DNA of 64,000 nt from Hyposmocoma kahamanoa (GCF_003589595.1 NW_020654748.1:352728-416727), one strand, 5' to 3'; positions 1 through 11,096 are shown, counted from the first letter of the stretch. The notes: generated from the sequence alone by a model not told the origin. Program-made: numbers and translations.

Positions 1-148
1 TTTAGAGATCCATTAAAGGGATCACAATAGGTATAAATACAAAATGTCTCGGCTGAATGAGTTGGCACTAAATCTTATTAGAATCGGATTTATAAAAGCA
101 CTTTGAATGTGTTTATACGACTTAATATGTTTTGTATGAATGAAATTT

Positions 149-475
149 AGTAGCAGTAGAAATCTTGCGAGAGTTTATCCAAATACTGCTCTGGTTTTGA
201 AGGGTGTTGGCGAAACACAGGTGATACATACGTGAAACTTAAATAATGCACATACTCGTAGCCCCGGACTAAGGAAACCTTGTATCGCGGGTGCCATGGA
301 CAACCACAAATTAGAGAAATAAAAAAAATGTAGGCCATACAAATATTTCTCCCGGGACCTCCACGTGGCAGACCAGAATGGTCACCGTTCGGCCACGGAG
401 GCAGTTAAACGTAGACTTGTCAACTTTAGGTTTCCGGGTGCAGTGGCAGTGCCTCTTAAATATTTGCGTATTCAT
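149..475 (+). mobile_element. Metulj-like SINE, interrupted by a younger SINE
   Basis: Reads TAGTAGCAGTAGAAATCTTG, then a CTGGTTTTGAAGGGTG box B-like region up to about 244, and resumes at about 405 with the GACTTGTCAACTT and CAGTGGCAGTGCC segments seen in the other copies. It is diverged from the family average. Confidence 0.7.
245..404 (-). mobile_element. tRNA-derived SINE, nested in a Metulj-like SINE
   Basis: On the minus strand it starts CTGCCTCCGTGGCCGAACGG at 404. The B box region is deleted (body resumes at CGGGAGAAATATTTG). It ends near 245 in the AGTCCGGGGCTACGAG segment. It interrupts the older SINE at about 149-475. Confidence 0.75.
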
Positions 476-495
476 AAAGAAAAATATTTTTTTTT

Positions 496-703
496 AAATG
501 ATATCAAGTAACGGGATGGGCAAGTCGTGCGCGCCTGGTGGTAAGCGACAAGCCTACCCATAACAGTTGCAATACTATTTGGAGCTTTAAGCAAAGAACT
601 GAGGAGCTCTGGCACTGCGGCCGTCAGCGTCACTTGGCAACAGAAATAGTTAAAGCAGTATTTCCCTGGATTAACTCATTCGCAAGAAGCTCTAAAGTTA
701 CTA
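496..703 (-). mobile_element. Metulj-like SINE, diverged, with internal deletion
   Basis: The + strand shows the reversed family order: tail (TGATATCAAGTAACGGGATG), CGTGCGCGCCTGGTGGTAAG, then the CTCTGGCACTGCGGCC segment, and finally the head (TCATTCGCAAGAAGCTCTA). The central CATGTGCCTGTAATTTCACC block is missing. Confidence 0.75.
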
Positions 704-1017
704 AATTTCATTAATACAAATCGTATAAATAGCAAAGTGCTTTTATAAATCCAATAGTAATAAGGTTTAGTGATGAGATTTAGTTTTTAAGTGGCTGAAA
801 ATATTATTGAATGATCATGTGTGTTGCATGCATGTATGTAATATGTGTATGTGGCTTTATTCCTTAATTTTCTTATGAGTTAAGATAATGGATATTGCGC
901 AATAATTATCTGTTTTTTCAAGTAATTAGAGTGCACAAAAGTAGAACCAGGACCAGTTTGTATGCCTGCTATCACTGGAAAGTGTAGTCACTGATCTATG
1001 GACTAAAACTTCCTCTT

Positions 1018-1112
1018 CATAACGGTCACATTACTGCTTGGCGGTAGAAATACATAAGATAGCAGTACTTCTCTGGACGAACTCTTTCACAAGGAGTTCT
1101 ACTGCTACTAAA
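1018..1112 (-). mobile_element. Metulj-like SINE, head fragment
   Basis: CATTACTGCTTGGCGGTAGA then CTCTGGACGAACTCTTTCAC and AAGGAGTTCTACTGCTACTA match the head part of the full copy at 10321-10610. Confidence 0.75.
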
Positions 1113-2287
1113 CTACTACATCCTTCAACGTTCAGGTTTCACCACGCACCGTCAAGTCTAATTTTAACTTTATCGTCGTAATAAACGCAGAAGTTAAAAT
1201 AACTAATGAAACATTTCTATTTATCAAGACCAGTCTTGAGAACCGAGAACCGGCACATTATCATCTTTAACTAACATAGACTACACTAGACGTAAATTTA
1301 AAGCTCTTAGGAAACAGTTAAAACTGTCACAATGAAATTTAAAGCGTTCTGTACAAGCTCGCACAATTAGAGCTGCGTATATTTAGACCGTTTATGACTT
1401 GGAGAAGTTGTTTTGGGTATCGTTATGCCGCGAGAGGTTGTTTAGAGTAGCGTGATACTGCTTTTAGAAAGCTTTTCTCTGGATAATATTGAAGAATTTA
1501 TATGGTGAAACATGACATTCAAAGAGTTAAATGTTTTAAATGTTGTAGCTCTTTCTGGTGGTTTATCCATGGGGATCATTACCAGGATTCCACTAGTGAT
1601 GATGTGACATCATTACTAGTGGGATTCTGTGAATGATAAGTGCTAAAGTCTAAAAATCTGTGTGAGCGGTAGCTTTCTGTATGCTCATTGAGTGCGGTGG
1701 TAGATCGGTGGGAGAATGATTGCTTCACAATGAATTGTGTTCCCCCTTCACTACAATTTTATCTGATCTTTAAACATCATTATGAAACTCATCAGTTTCT
1801 ACAGGAACACAGTTACTATAAAGAAAACGAACAAAACATTTGTTTTTATACACGTCTAACACCACGTACAAGAAACATTAATAACCTCGCCTTGCCGCTA
1901 GATGGCGTTGGTATCAAAATAGAACGCGCTATCGGAGTGTTCACTACATTACCAATTAAGTTGTAAAAGGAAATTGCTTTGTATCGAATCATAGGGACTT
2001 TGAGTGGCACTCCGGTAACGCCTGCTGGGATACTTGAAGGCTCATAGAATCGTCGTTCCTTATTATCGATCGCCGGCTGCTGCTTCCACCTGGTAGGGCG
2101 GTGAGCTGACATCCAGAATAAATGCGATTATGTCTATCATACAACTACGTAAACAAATGCCGTTGCGCATTTGGAGATTCAAGTGTCTTCGTATGGAGTT
2201 ATTTTCTTGCTTGATAAAAAATATTTCTTCTCTGTTTAAGTAAGTAGATTATTAAGACGAATGTTCAATCTTTTTGATTTACTACTT
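1113..2287. other. Intergenic or far-upstream unc-5 intron, no gene seen
   Basis: Apart from the hairpin at 1583-1631 nothing is recognised. The 92-codon plus and 88-codon minus frames near 1690-2110 overlap each other on opposite strands and show no protein character. Confidence 0.6.
1583..1631. repeat. Short hairpin
   Basis: AGGATTCCACTAGTGATGAT followed closely by ATCATTACTAGTGGGATTCT; about 20-base arms with two differences and a loop of a few bases. Confidence 0.7.
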
Positions 2288-2380
2288 AGACATCATCATC
2301 AATCCATTGTACATCCCACCGGTAGGCGTCTCTTCTAAAGACAGTATTTAAGCCACTATCCGCCAACCTGACACAGTTTG
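2288..2380 (-). mobile_element. Decayed SINE tail fragment (CATCATCATC type)
   Basis: ACATCATCATCAATCCATTG then CACCGGTAGGCGTCTCTTCT resembles the CATCATCATCA-TCCATT ends common in moth SINEs. A similar decayed fragment is at 52596-52690. Confidence 0.4.
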
Positions 2381-3501
2381 AGTTGGGACTCGTTTTTCAA
2401 GGGCTGTGAACGGTTTTCCACAGGCAATTTTCATTACGATTGTCTTCCTTGAAATGTATATCTTTTAAACAATCACTAATGTTCGTAACTTACAAATTAC
2501 ATTCACGGTTGGGAACTGTGATGTTTCCAATTGTTAGGTTGCACGCATACAATTTTTAAGTAATCTTGTATCCAGGTTACAAAAAGAAATAGCAAAGTTG
2601 TGGTACAATATACCAAAAACAAATAATATTTGTTGCAGTTATAATTTTAAGTAAAAATTACCGTGCATGTAGACAATATTGTTAATATAAAAATTTATTA
2701 AACCAAGTAGGGTAAAACCGGGATAGATGCCGCAGGAGGATAGGTGCCTCGTTTTCAAAAAACCTAACTTCCCCAAATCGCAACAAAGAATAATTAGTTT
2801 AAATAACGAGTATAGACACCACTCATCAAAGTTCCTGCAGGGCTTCGTGTGGAATAGACGCGTTTGGCTTATGCATGAGTTTATCTCCGCGACGAATACG
2901 ATAAACGGTTCAATATTTCAGACCCAAGTATTTACTGTCACATAATTTTGTAAGTTATAATAAATTCCGTTTTATTTTTATTATAACTATACACTGGTTC
3001 ATTAACTGCGCACCTAGGTGTCAATGATCGCTCTTTTGTATATAGCTTAGTTATATAATAAAAGGACATCTATCCATATCGAATAGGATAGACGCCTCGA
3101 TTTTTCGCGGTATAGGTGGGCACCTAGTGTTGTATTATCCTAGCCTTAGTGGCAAAGAACAATACAAGAAAGTTAGGAAAAGAAAATTAAAAAAAATACA
3201 TTATTTTAGTGAAAGATAAGTAAATGATAATAGTTTAAAAGTAAGTAAAAGTACTAAAAAGACAAATTATTCACAGTTTTAAAATAGTTTAAACAGCGAA
3301 CATTTTTGTACAAAATGTTTTGATATCTACAAAAATACGAAGTGAAGTAGGTAGTAACTTTAAATACGTATATATTTATTAATAAAGATGTAATATGTAT
3401 ATGCAATATGTTAAAGATTACAAATAAAACATTTTATTATAAATTTTACTATTTTATTCTAAAGGGCATCCATCCTTCTTGGTATTTTCTATATCTATCC
3501 T

Positions 3502-3879
3502 CTTAGAATAATAACGCATAGAAACCTTGCCCGCACACGCTAAGTGAGGCAAATTGAAGAGCTCCCAAAGGGCCTACACGAGCGGGCGGGCCTTCAATGC
3601 TCAAGGTCAACTTGCACCGCGAACAGCTCAAGAATTTTAGCTAAAAATGACGAAATGTGCGATAATTGAGTGTACAAATACGTCAGACAAACATAAAATA
3701 GATACTAACATCACATTCCACAAGGAAGTAACGCGTTTCAACTTGTATTTTTATATAAATTTTCACTAAAACCGAAAATTAACCTACTTGTTAAACTAGC
3801 TTACATGAATTTGATTTTTGCCTCACTTGTGACAGTTCGCTTGATATGAAACTATCATTCTATGCGTTATTATTCTAAG
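3502..3879 (+). mobile_element. 8-bp-TSD MITE with THAP coding remnant, copy A
   Basis: Terminal inverted repeats start CTTAGAATAATAACGCATAG at 3502 and, read inward, CTTAGAATAATAACGCATAG at 3879. Perfect 8-bp duplications TCTATCCT flank it (3494-3501, 3880-3887). An 8-bp duplication plus a THAP-type start codon region points to a P-superfamily (THAP transposase) parent, though hAT also makes 8-bp duplications. Inserted inside the 2710-4073 element. A second copy in opposite orientation is at 9628-10006. Confidence 0.85.
3647..3769 (+). pseudogene. 40-codon THAP-like zinc finger start inside MITE copy A
   Basis: The frame begins MTKCAIIECTNTSDKHKID and continues NITFHKEVTRFNL before running into low-complexity residues and a stop. 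The pattern M-x-K-C-x4-C...TFHK resembles the start of the C2CH THAP finger, the DNA-binding domain of P-element transposases (first two cysteines, then the F-H segment); the last C and H of a full finger are missing. It is best read as the first exon or first codons of the lost parental transposase. The same frame, with the same length and stop, is kept in copy B. Confidence 0.6.
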
Positions 3880-5271
3880 TCTATCCTCAAAAAAATACGT
3901 TTTCAAAAAGTCAACTTCTTAGATGAATAAAATTATTAGATGAATAAAATTAAGTATTAATGTAATGTAAAAGATTAAACTAGTTATATCCATAGGAATT
4001 GTTCATGGTAAACTGATAATTTTTTAATTAGAAGGCCCTTTCAAAAAGTGGGGCATCTATCCCATTTTTACCCTAGTTTATGCGTAAAACGGAATATTTA
4101 TCCAAAGAGATTTACACCATAGAGTCGATAAACCGAATCGGCTATTGTACAGTCGCGTTAATGCGAGTGCATATACACCTTGTATGCGTGTAGTTTTCTT
4201 TTGTTTTGAGCTTGGCATGATGTTTTTGGAGTAATTGCTCAAAATCCGTTTCATTGCATCATTAGTAACTTAATGACATAATAATTGTATCATTTTTATT
4301 TTGTTTATTATTTGTTCTTTAATTATTGAAATGGATTATGTCTTAGTTACATCTTCATCGAGAGACAGAGAGCTGTAGGGCTAGCACGACAAGATGCGAC
4401 TTGCGCGAGAGCAACATAAAACACGAGATCTTTATCAGTATCTCGCGCTTTATGTCACACTTGGGCTTGTTGCGCCGTGACGTGCTACCTACTGCTAATT
4501 GGACAGCTCCGATAAAATCCGCTCTGCTGGACATTTGCAAATACATTCTACTCGCAATGACTGTGCAAGTAAAAACAGTTCTAATAATAAATGAATTTGC
4601 ATTATAAGTGTCAAAGTGCATGCTGTCGCCTTCTCTTTAAATAAATCTATATTCATAGAATACAATGAGTTCACTCAACCTATATAAATCCAAGGTCTAC
4701 CACAAAACTTCACGACGCATGAGTACCAGTAAAATCCTTCTATAATCAGCGGAACGTTTTAACATCTCGAAATGTAATTAATTTCCACGAGTTCTATCTT
4801 TTCCAACATCTCCACATTGCGTACGTACGAATTTCGTACAGGAAATGAAACGTAGTAGTAGTTGGTAATTTATGGGTGTAACTGCTGCAGTATCTAAGAG
4901 TCTATGCACACGACGTATTCTATACGTGCCGACGAACGCAAAAAAAAAACAGATTGTTGTGTTTGTGTCGATACAAACGCGCGTAGAACGCGATAAAGAT
5001 GCGCGCGAGAAGCGCGTTCGGAGCTTGTCTGTATCGAACTTCGCGTTGCAAGCAAGAAGCTTATATACTCCACTGGAGTTTACACTTACAATGTCATGTT
5101 AAACACAAGTTTTGCTGTGAATTTTTATCATTTTCATACTTCGTGTCTAGTGCAATGCATGCATAATAAACTACCAAAACCGAATAGTAATAATTTAGTA
5201 CATTTACTAAGTGATTTCTCTTAAATCTATTTTATTATATGTTTAACAGACGCAGTGTACAAAAATTTGTA

Positions 5272-5365
5272 CTTACCACGGTATGACTTCTTTATATTTT
5301 CCCGATATTTCGGAATCGAAATCGGGAAAATAAAATTTAGTGAATAACCACGAGTCTTTAAATGA
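5272..5365. mobile_element. Penelope-type terminal fragment, folded
   Basis: CTTACCACGGTATGACTTCT matches the left arm at 45677. It then contains TTTTCCCGATATTTCGGAAT followed by its reverse complement to GGGAAAATAA, and ends TTAGTGAATAACCACGAGTC as at 46490. Confidence 0.6.
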
Positions 5366-5399
5366 AATTAACAAATAAAACTAAAACTGTCTCTTATCA

Positions 5400-5570
5400 A
5401 AATACGCAACTACAGCGCATCTGCGGAGCGTATACGCGCAGATGACGCTCATTTACAGTGCCACTGAATTTGTAAACGTGTGCGCAGGTTTATTTGCTGC
5501 GTCTGCATCGCGTTAACGCGCGTCGTCTGTGCGCCGTCGGCGCGTATAAAATGCACTGTCTACTTACACT
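5400..5570. other. CpG-dense patch
   Basis: CGCATCTGCGGAGCGTATAC, GCGTCTGCATCGCGTTAACG and GCGCGTCGTCTGTGCGCCGT stand out from the AT-rich surroundings; a TATAAAAT follows at about 5544. A related CpG-rich stretch is at 4975-5050 (GCGCGTAGAACGCG, GCGCGCGAGAAGCGCGTTCG). No gene recognised; could be the end of an unrecognised element or a promoter. Confidence 0.3.
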
Positions 5571-5785
5571 CTAAGTCTTATCGTTTACGGTCATCGTGAG
5601 AGATTGCAAAATTCTTATTAGCTCTGTCTGTGTTGTGTTAGTTCTAATTTACTTCTCGTATAGCGGTGGCAGTCCAGCGGGAGAGCGATTGTTTCATAAT
5701 AGAAATGTCGAGGGTTCCAATGCCTGTGGTGCCATGTACTTAAAATGTCAATTACATTAGTTGTGGTGCGGAGGACAGTCTGTAT

Positions 5786-5878
5786 TGAAAATGAAACTAT
5801 TTAAATCGCGTATATTTGTTTTTTTAAATAAACCACCTTTCGGGTCCTTCACGAGTCTCTTGGTCATAACTGACTGAC
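5786..5878 (+). mobile_element. Penelope-type terminal fragment
   Basis: GAAAATGAAACTATTTAAAT, CGCGTATATTTGTTTTTTTA, CCACCTTTCGGGTCCTTCAC match the 56073 repeat (ATATTTGTTTTTTCAAACAA, GACGTTTCGGGCCCTTTACA). Confidence 0.55.
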
Positions 5879-5882
5879 TAAA

Positions 5883-6104
5883 CTGCCTCTGTGGCCGAAC
5901 GGTTACCATGCCGGACTGCCACGCAGAGGTCCCAGGTTCGATTCCCGGGCCGGGAGAAATATTTGTATGGCCTACAATTATTTCTCTCGTGAGTTTGGGT
6001 GTAATTTGTGGTTGTCTATATGTGTCTCCATGGCACCCGCGACACAGGGTTTCCCTAGTGCGGGGCTATGTTGAGTGTGTGTGTTATTTATTTATTTATT
6101 AAAA
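5883..6104 (+). mobile_element. tRNA-derived SINE, full copy
   Basis: Begins CTGCCTCTGTGGCCGAACGG. The A box is TGGCCGAACGGTTACC and the B box GGTTCGATTCC is at 5935-5945. A non-tRNA body follows (GGGAGAAATATTTGTATGGC, then the ATGGCACCCGCGACACAGGG segment) and the copy ends in TTATTTATTTATTT. The head could be mistaken for a tRNA gene, but the body recurs in the other copies. Confidence 0.85.
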
Positions 6105-7365
6105 AAAAATCAGTCGTATAGTAAATAGTTTCATTTCCAATATATTAGTTAATATTTACTAGCAACATGTTTCACTAACTATAAAGAAAAACATCGCAAG
6201 TTGAAAAAGGTTCACAACCATTGGAAAAGTTGTGAAGTTTCCAACCTGCATTGGACCAGCATGGCAGATTATTATCTAAACCTTTTCTTTAGAATATACC
6301 CCTGCGTATCAATGAGACGTATAATATAAGAAATTAATTATTAATGCAAAGATCGAACACGTGAAAAAAATACCTCGATCCCAACGCAACTGGGCTACAG
6401 AACGAACCAGCAGACGTTACGAATTTTTATACATCTCTGTTTTTGGTTTGTAACCATAGCGCCATCTGTGAGAAATTTATGAAAATTTCCTCATTCAGCC
6501 AGGTACCTCTATATCCAGCGGATGACTAGAGGTGTCGCTTAAATATTAAGTTTATTAAACATCACTATATTTTGCTATCATGATATTCAATTATAAAAAC
6601 AATAAGAAGTTTTTTGCTTAATAATGAACCCCAAAGCAACATGTGTATGCCACTTTCAGAATCGAAAAAATTTGCCTAATGTCGGCGATAACACAATCGA
6701 CAGATGGTTTTGCTTGCTGTATAAGCGAGTTTAAAAGGATATTTACAAAACTTTTAAAGACGAATTCATCTTTTTTTTATTTGTCGTTGCGTACATTTGG
6801 ACGTATATTAGAAATTAATAGGCATAAGGTGGTATACCTACACAGGTATTCCGTCTGAAATGAGAAACAACCGTGGCACTTGACTACCACAATTCTCACA
6901 ACTTTAACAAGCAAAACTAGTAAATGCCAATAGCGTTAACGGCCAAAAAATAGACAATGAGCATCTGCTTGTTGTCGCCAAGAACCTTTGTTGTGTTAGT
7001 TTCTGAAAGCATTAGGTACTAGCCGTCTTTTGGAAGCTATTGAAAGAAAAAAACATCTTTGCAGCTTTAGCAAGCAAGCCATTTTCAAGCAGATGTAATG
7101 GCCAACTCTAGACAAAGGACGTCTGCATGTTTGGGCCAAGCGTTCAGGACGTGTGCAAGTAATGGAGCGTGGAAGCAGCAGATTTATCGCTCACTCGCTT
7201 TAAACCACTCGGCTGGAGCGTTCATTTCACCGACATTAGTTTCGAGGAAAAAGCTCGGTGATTTGTTAGTTTTCGCGCCGGTTGAAGTGTCGTCTGCGAA
7301 TATAGTCCAACTGCTGCAATGCAAAAAGTTTGAAATGAAAGTATGTCGCCGCAGATATTTCAAAC
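6105..7365. other. No gene recognised
   Basis: AT-rich DNA. A 93-codon frame starts at 7098 but runs directly into the MITE at 7374 and lacks family features. Confidence 0.55.
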
Positions 7366-7373
7366 GCTGCCTA

Positions 7374-7602
7374 CATTGACTTACAAATAAATGGACGACG
7401 GGTCTAAAACAAAAACCACGAAAAAAAATGTCCCAAGTCAACCTATTCGAAATTTAAATTGTAATGTCATCGCAGTATCGCGCTGTCCGTCGAACAAAAG
7501 AAGACTAAAGCGGAGTTTGGCGCTCTGTATACGATTTTAGCGCCTTACAAGTGCGGACACTTTTTAGCGCGGACCCGACGTCCATATAATTGTAAGTCAA
7601 TG
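7374..7602 (+). mobile_element. MITE family CATTGACTTAC, copy 1 (internally deleted)
   Basis: Ends are CATTGACTTACAAATAAATG and, read inward from the right, CATTGACTTACAATTATATG. Perfect 8-bp duplications GCTGCCTA flank it (7366-7373, 7603-7610). At 229 bp it is about 57 bp shorter than the other two copies, having lost a block after the left end (around 7447). The 8-bp duplication suggests a hAT- or P-type parent. No coding capacity. Confidence 0.9.
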
Positions 7603-8993
7603 GCTGCCTAGTAAAACATATTATACTCAGCGAGAAAGTACATTTTGCACCCACAATTATAACGTGGGTTGATATAAAAAGTCTTTAGCGGGAAACTGAA
7701 AAAGTTATGTAAAGACCAGCCAAGTGTATTAGTTGGCTGGTGACAACACATTTCCCCCATTCAAATTTGAAGAAAACACTCGGTGGCTAATTAGATAATG
7801 TATCCGGTTTATTGGATTCCACTTTCCGTTAACCAATTTGAATAATACTTGGCAAACAGATGTAATTGGACAGACTTTATGGTCGGTTCTTTTTACACAA
7901 AAGTTATAATTATTAACAGTACGATTTGGAAAACAATTAGTTATTAATTTATTTCGTGTCTTTACAAAATGTATGGTAAAGATTTATATCATTTCTAACC
8001 CCGAAACAGGATCGAATGGCGTAAAAGAAATTGTGAAAGTACCAATTGAAATATCTTAGAAATTCATGGGCAGTGTTCTAGGACCGTTTTCCTGTAGCTG
8101 TGAGGCTTAAGGTATCAACCCTTGGCGACGAATCTCAAATATCCACCCTGATATAGTCAATCCATAGATATGTTGTACCTTAAACTGTGAAATTCTGACC
8201 CGAACTATGTAAATTACTTTTTTTCTGTCAAAATAGCAATACGAGTACCTCCAATGAACACTACGTCAACTTTATTTTTTGGTCATTTTCTGTTGTCTTT
8301 GCAAACGCCATATTTATTTACTAATATCATGCTCCCCGAATTTTGTGAAAAAAAATAACAAAAAACAAAATTCCAAAAAAAAAAACGATTTTTGTGAAAA
8401 AAGAAACAAAAACAAAATAATAACAGAACAGGTCCAAAAATTACACACACAGTATTTATTGGAGGTATCTATAGTAAGTTACGCTTACAAACAGGTCCTC
8501 TCTACACAAACTTTAAAGCTCATGTGGTTTGAGGATATCACAAGTGTTTAACTTTTATTTTATTTGTGTTAAAAACAATGATTAAATTAACTAACTTCAT
8601 ATACCACATGAGACATCCACAAACATTGCAACTTAATGCAATCCACTTAACTATTGTTTTAGCAGTTTCATATAAACATACATGTTTGTCTCGTTGGAAT
8701 GGAGCCAGGCACGACGCGTCTTCCTACGAGGAGTTATGTCCAGGATTTACTCACCTGGATTTATCACCATAATGTCCCATAACACAACGGTGTGCTCCAA
8801 AAACAAGTATTAATGTTTCGCTCCTAAAATAAAAATGCTGTCAACGTAGGAGGTAATCCTGTATCTTTACTGTCACCGGAAATACAGAGTTTCGGAAGCG
8901 CTACGGTGGCAAATTGGGTATATGGTTTTATAACCTTTTTCCTACGCTAAAATATTATTACGATATTTAATTTCAACATACCTTTTTTTCGTA

Positions 8994-9195
8994 AGCAAGC
9001 AAATTTTGTATTAGACAACGTCACGTGCGTTGCACTGATCCCAAAGTTGAAATTGGAAACAACGGTGGTGCTACAAACACCTAGTCCCGAGCCAATGTTG
9101 GAAACTAAATTTTCTACATTGAACGGGGTTTGAATCTGGGACCTCAGAAATGGCGACACCATAAAAGCAGCATGTAGACCACGGAGGATGACAAC
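8994..9195 (-). mobile_element. Second tRNA-like SINE family
   Basis: Read on the minus strand: GTTGTCATCCTCCGTGGTCT head, an A-box-like TGGTCTACATGC, a B-box-like AGATTCAAACCCC, then the body TTTCCAACATTGGCTCGGGA and GTGTTTGTAGCACCACCGTT. The overlapping 92- and 94-codon minus-strand frames are read-throughs of this repeat. Confidence 0.7.
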
Positions 9196-9627
9196 AAATT
9201 GCACTCGTATTATCGAATTTAACATTCTCTATAAGGCAAATTCTTTGAGAAACAGCCCCCTGCTGCAGCTTCACATTCATCATTTCATCACCGACTTCAC
9301 CCACTGCCAGGTTTCTTTTGCCTTTTCCATGAACCGCATTTTTGTCGGAATCCATCTTGCTGCAGGATTTATCATTTAAAATAAACTGAAATATCTAAAC
9401 GGCTCAACTTCCTTAGATTTTTTCGTCCAAGTGAGCGATTTATGATCGATCAATCGATGTTTATTGTTGTCTGAAAAGAAAACAAAAGATGAAGGGTCGT
9501 AGAGTTATCGATAAAAATAATTCCTTTAAAGTTTCACAAATGTGTTACTTTTCTTTTTGTAGGTACTTTGCAAACATTCTGACGTATAATGTTGAAGAAT
9601 TCGACAAATTATGTTTTGATGTACAAA

Positions 9628-10006
9628 CTTAGAATAATAACGCATAGAATGATAGTTTCACATCAAACGAACTGTCACAAGTGAGGCAAAAATCAAATTC
9701 ATGTAGGCTAGTTTTAGTAGTAGGTTAATTTTCGGTTTTAGTGAATATTTATATAAAAATACAAGTTGAAACGCGTTACTTCCTTGTGGAATGTGATGTT
9801 AGTATCTATTTTATGTTTGTCTGACGTATTTTTACACTCATTTACCGCACATTTCGTCATTTTTTAGCTAAAATTCTGGAGCTGTTCGCGGTGCAAGTTG
9901 ACCTTGAGCACTGAAGGCCCGCCCGCTCGTGTAGGCCCATTGGGAGCGCTTCAATTTGCCTCACTTAGCGTGTGCAGACTAGGTTTCTATGCGTTATTAT
10001 TCTAAG
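9628..10006 (-). mobile_element. 8-bp-TSD MITE with THAP coding remnant, copy B
   Basis: This is the second copy of the 3502-3879 MITE, almost the same length (379 bp) and inverted relative to it. Ends are CTTAGAATAATAACGCATAG at both termini. Flanking octamers TGTACAAA (9620-9627) and TATACAAG (10007-10014) agree at six of eight positions, so the duplication is decayed or the match partly fortuitous. The interior follows copy A with scattered substitutions. Confidence 0.82.
9738..9860 (-). pseudogene. 40-codon THAP-like zinc finger start inside MITE copy B
   Basis: Read on the minus strand it starts MTKCAVNECKNTSDKHKID and continues NITFHKEVTRFNL, ending at the same stop position as copy A. 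Differences from copy A (for example AVNECKN versus AIIECTN) leave the two cysteines and the TFHK segment intact. Too short to be a functional THAP finger on its own. Confidence 0.58.
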
Positions 10007-10320
10007 TATACAAGTATCACCACAACATCTCTATAGTAAGTCAAGATACGCGATATATTTAAAAAAAAACTGAGTGGTGGTAGCCTATTGGGAGAAGGAT
10101 TGCTTCCCAAATGAGACGCTTACGGTTGAAATTGACATGGCATGTACATGGACATTAATTTCTACGTCATGTACATTTTTATTAATACAAACATCGATAC
10201 GTAGAACAAATTTCTTCGATCCAGCTTTTGAACCAACGTCTTCTACCAAACCATGCCAGACGACCCAGCGGACCTTACGAATTTTTCAATGCGCTTGTTT
10301 GTCGGATCTTTGTTTTAGAT

Positions 10321-10610
10321 GTTTTTAATCTCAAGTGACGGGACTAACAAGTAGTGCGCCTGATGGTAAACTACACGCCTGTCCACAACAGTTGCAGTGC
10401 CACTCAGAGCTTTAAATCGCAAACATCTGACACTGCCAGTGCGCCCGTCACCCTGAGTGTAAGTTGACAAGTCCCATGTGCCTGTAATTTCACCAGCACC
10501 CTTACCCTTCAAAACCGGAACACAGTAATAATGACATTACTGCTTGGCGGCAGAAATAGGTAAGGTGGCAGTACTTCTCTGGACGAACTCTTTCACAAGG
10601 AGGTCTAGAA
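10321..10610 (-). mobile_element. Metulj-like SINE, near full length
   Basis: The most complete copy. On the minus strand: head with GAGTTCGTCCAGAGAAGTAC, box B-like GTTCCGGTTTTGAAGGGTAA, then GGTGCTGGTGAAATTACAGG, the ACTGGCAGTGTCAGATG segment, GTGTAGTTTACCATCAGGCG, and a tail GTCACTTGAGATTAAAAA. I recall butterfly Metulj SINEs having this order; the family name is from memory. Confidence 0.85.
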
Positions 10611-11096
10611 GACTCCATGTATAAAAACAAATATCGGGGTATACGGACGCCTTGGTTATTAATATTGAATTATTTTACAAGTGTCTTTGCATATCTCTCT
10701 ATGTATATATAGTGGGTTGAAAATGTTGATTATGAAGTATATATATATAATAACATCCCCAGCAAATCAAAACTACGTCGTATTTCAATAACAGTCTCGT
10801 ACATTTTATGTCGTAAAACGTTTTAACAAAACGCCGTTTTCGTAACAAAATAGTTTTGTTCAAATGTTCAAATGCATTCTGTTCCCTTAGGCACGTTTTG
10901 TTTCGAAATGAAACGCATTTGTCTGGGTCTTACTGTAGCTTTAAAACTATGTAGGATTTCCTTTTATTCAACTAGATTTTTTATTTCACAACCGATTTTG
11001 TTTTCTAAAGCTTATTATACACTCCAGGACATAAATTCGAACCACCTTGCATTTTTATATTTAAGTGTTAAAGTTCAAAAATATTGTTACCATGTG

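Larger units (their letters stand above)
72..769. repeat. Long imperfect inverted repeat holding two facing SINEs
   Basis: The left arm from 72 (TCTTATTAGAATCGGATTTA, AAAGCACTTTGAATG) matches the reversed right arm ending at 769 (TTATTACTATTGGATTTATA, AAAGCACTTTGC). The matching continues inward through AATGAAATTTAGTAGC (142-157) and the reversed ACTAAATTTCATT (699-711) into the two Metulj-like SINEs, which face each other tail to tail. Confidence 0.65.
2710..4073. mobile_element. 1.36 kb TIR element with GGATAGATGCC repeats
   Basis: The left end reads GGGTAAAACCGGGATAGATG at 2710; the right end read inward is GGGTAAAAATGGGATAGATG, ending at 4073. About 22 terminal bases match with two differences. 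TA flanks both ends (2708-2709, 4074-4075); an AGT duplication with ends one base longer is equally possible. Copies of GGATAGRYGCC recur inside (near 2745, 3090 and, inverted, 3466). No transposase is recognisable; the 72-codon frame at 2727-2945 has no family features. It is interrupted by the MITE at 3502-3879, so it is the older insertion. Confidence 0.72.

Noticed and set aside
2727..2945. 72-codon frame at the left end of the 2710-4073 element
   Set aside because: It includes the inverted repeat itself and has no transposase features.
5883..5957. Possible tRNA gene with good A and B boxes
   Set aside because: The same head is followed by the same non-tRNA body in several copies, so it is a SINE.
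8947..9355. Two overlapping minus-strand frames of 92 and 94 codons
   Set aside because: They read through a tRNA-like SINE and have no protein features.
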